The notes under the pieces: model-generated | What the model was told of the DNA's origin: nothing | Seen by the model: only the letters and a program-made list of their open reading frames with translations | Database searches by the model: none | Shown here: positions 44,465-44,718 of the stretch, piece by piece | How positions within the stretch are numbered: the stretch's first letter is position 1 | Layout of the letters: the number at the start of each line of letters is the position of its first letter | Position numbers and translations under genes: made by a program | Origin: Burkholderiales bacterium | GTDB taxonomy: Bacteria; Pseudomonadota; Gammaproteobacteria; Burkholderiales; Burkholderiaceae_C | Assembly: GCA_003963115.1 (NCBI GenBank) | Contig: RXJQ01000027.1 | Span: 1-44,718 of the forward strand | Length of the DNA: 44,718 nucleotides | Reading direction: 5' to 3'

Positions 44465-44677
44465 GTGATGTTGGGGTGTCCGACACCGGTTCAAGGGTAG
44501 GAAATTCACGGCAGACACAAGACTTTTTTCAGGACCGGATTCGGGGTAAGCAAGCTTCATGCACCGAATTGATCCTCACCAGAACTTCGGCGAGGACAGG
44601 CTGCTTTATTTTCATGATGCGCAAAATAAACTAAGATCACGCCAACATCCTGCAATCTTTTTGGTGCACTGCAGCAC

Positions 44678-44706
44678 TTGACAGGTTCTTCCAGCACTCG
44701 GAAAAT
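44678..44706 (+). promoter_or_regulatory. Candidate promoter for a gene beyond the right edge
   Basis: A perfect -35 consensus TTGACA is followed after exactly 17 bases by GAAAAT, which matches 4 of 6 positions of the -10 consensus. It points out of the window on the plus strand, divergent from clpS. The gene it would serve is not visible. Confidence 0.45.
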
Positions 44707-44718
44707 GACAGCAAACTA

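Larger units (their letters stand above)
44428..44718. other. Intergenic region at the right edge
   Basis: The last 291 bases hold no gene that I can support. GGTGT-CCG-ACACC near 44474-44486 is a small inverted repeat. TTGACA at 44678-44683, a 17-base spacer and GAAAAT at 44701-44706 form a plausible plus-strand promoter for a gene beyond the window. A 40-codon open frame at 44559-44681 has no ribosome site and looks like chance. Confidence 0.5.

Noticed and set aside
44559..44681. 40-codon plus-strand frame near the right edge
   Set aside because: No ribosome site, no recognisable sequence, and its stop overlaps a candidate -35 box.

Overview
The window is a stretch of a GC-rich betaproteobacterial chromosome, most likely Burkholderiales. 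I base this on gene order and protein character: rimP-nusA-infB-rbfA-truB-typA on one strand, and cysS-alkA-accA-tilS-lysC-tRNA-Ser(GCT) on another stretch, are arrangements familiar from Comamonadaceae and relatives. The genus cannot be read from the sequence with confidence. Nearly all of the window is coding and most of it is housekeeping. Because the DNA is GC-rich, very long open frames run antisense to typA, infB, clpA and the ABC transporter genes; I treat these as shadows.

Layout. 1-3460: the 3' end of an IS630-type transposase, then a three-gene plus-strand cassette made of an acyl-CoA dehydrogenase-like flavoprotein, an amino acid:[carrier protein] ligase (a stand-alone seryl-tRNA synthetase-like class II enzyme) and a DUF1839 protein. 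This cassette is the least ordinary system here. Its expected carrier protein is not visible and may lie beyond the IS element. 3461-13393 (minus): the translation/transcription operon rimP-nusA-infB-rbfA-truB-typA, with a 3-hydroxyisobutyryl-CoA hydrolase-like gene at its end. Its leader holds a promoter, a hairpin and an intrinsic terminator before rimP, which suggests attenuation. 13702-17559: fabI, a GlxA-type regulator divergent from a GST-like gene, a DUF4404 protein and a secreted protein with a GQDG-type motif. 17553-25139 (minus): ldcA followed by a complete peptide ABC transporter (lipoprotein, two permeases, fused double ATPase), a set that fits uptake and recycling of murein peptides. 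25167-29958: a small secreted protein, a CysB-type LysR regulator, an M14-type metallopeptidase with an overlapping alpha/beta hydrolase, and rdgC convergent with and overlapping that hydrolase. 30175-37121: an HDOD protein, tRNA-Ser, lysC, tilS, accA, a DNA-3-methyladenine glycosylase and cysS. 37400-41710 (plus): a tightly packed run of a TPR protein and an L,D-transpeptidase that share a Cds6-like C-terminal domain, a secreted and a cytosolic cyclophilin, and lpxH, which together suggest envelope maintenance. 41759-44427 (minus): clpS-clpA. The right edge holds a candidate plus-strand promoter for a gene outside the window.

How the parts fit: the minus-strand blocks are growth genes (translation initiation, ribosome maturation, tRNA modification and charging, fatty-acid synthesis, aspartate-family amino acids, N-degron proteolysis). 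Envelope genes appear in three places: fabI and lpxH (lipid and lipid A), ldcA with the ABC transporter (peptidoglycan recycling), and the L,D-transpeptidase/TPR/PpiA run (peptidoglycan cross-linking and periplasmic folding). All functions are assigned by reading motifs and family resemblance; no database search was run.
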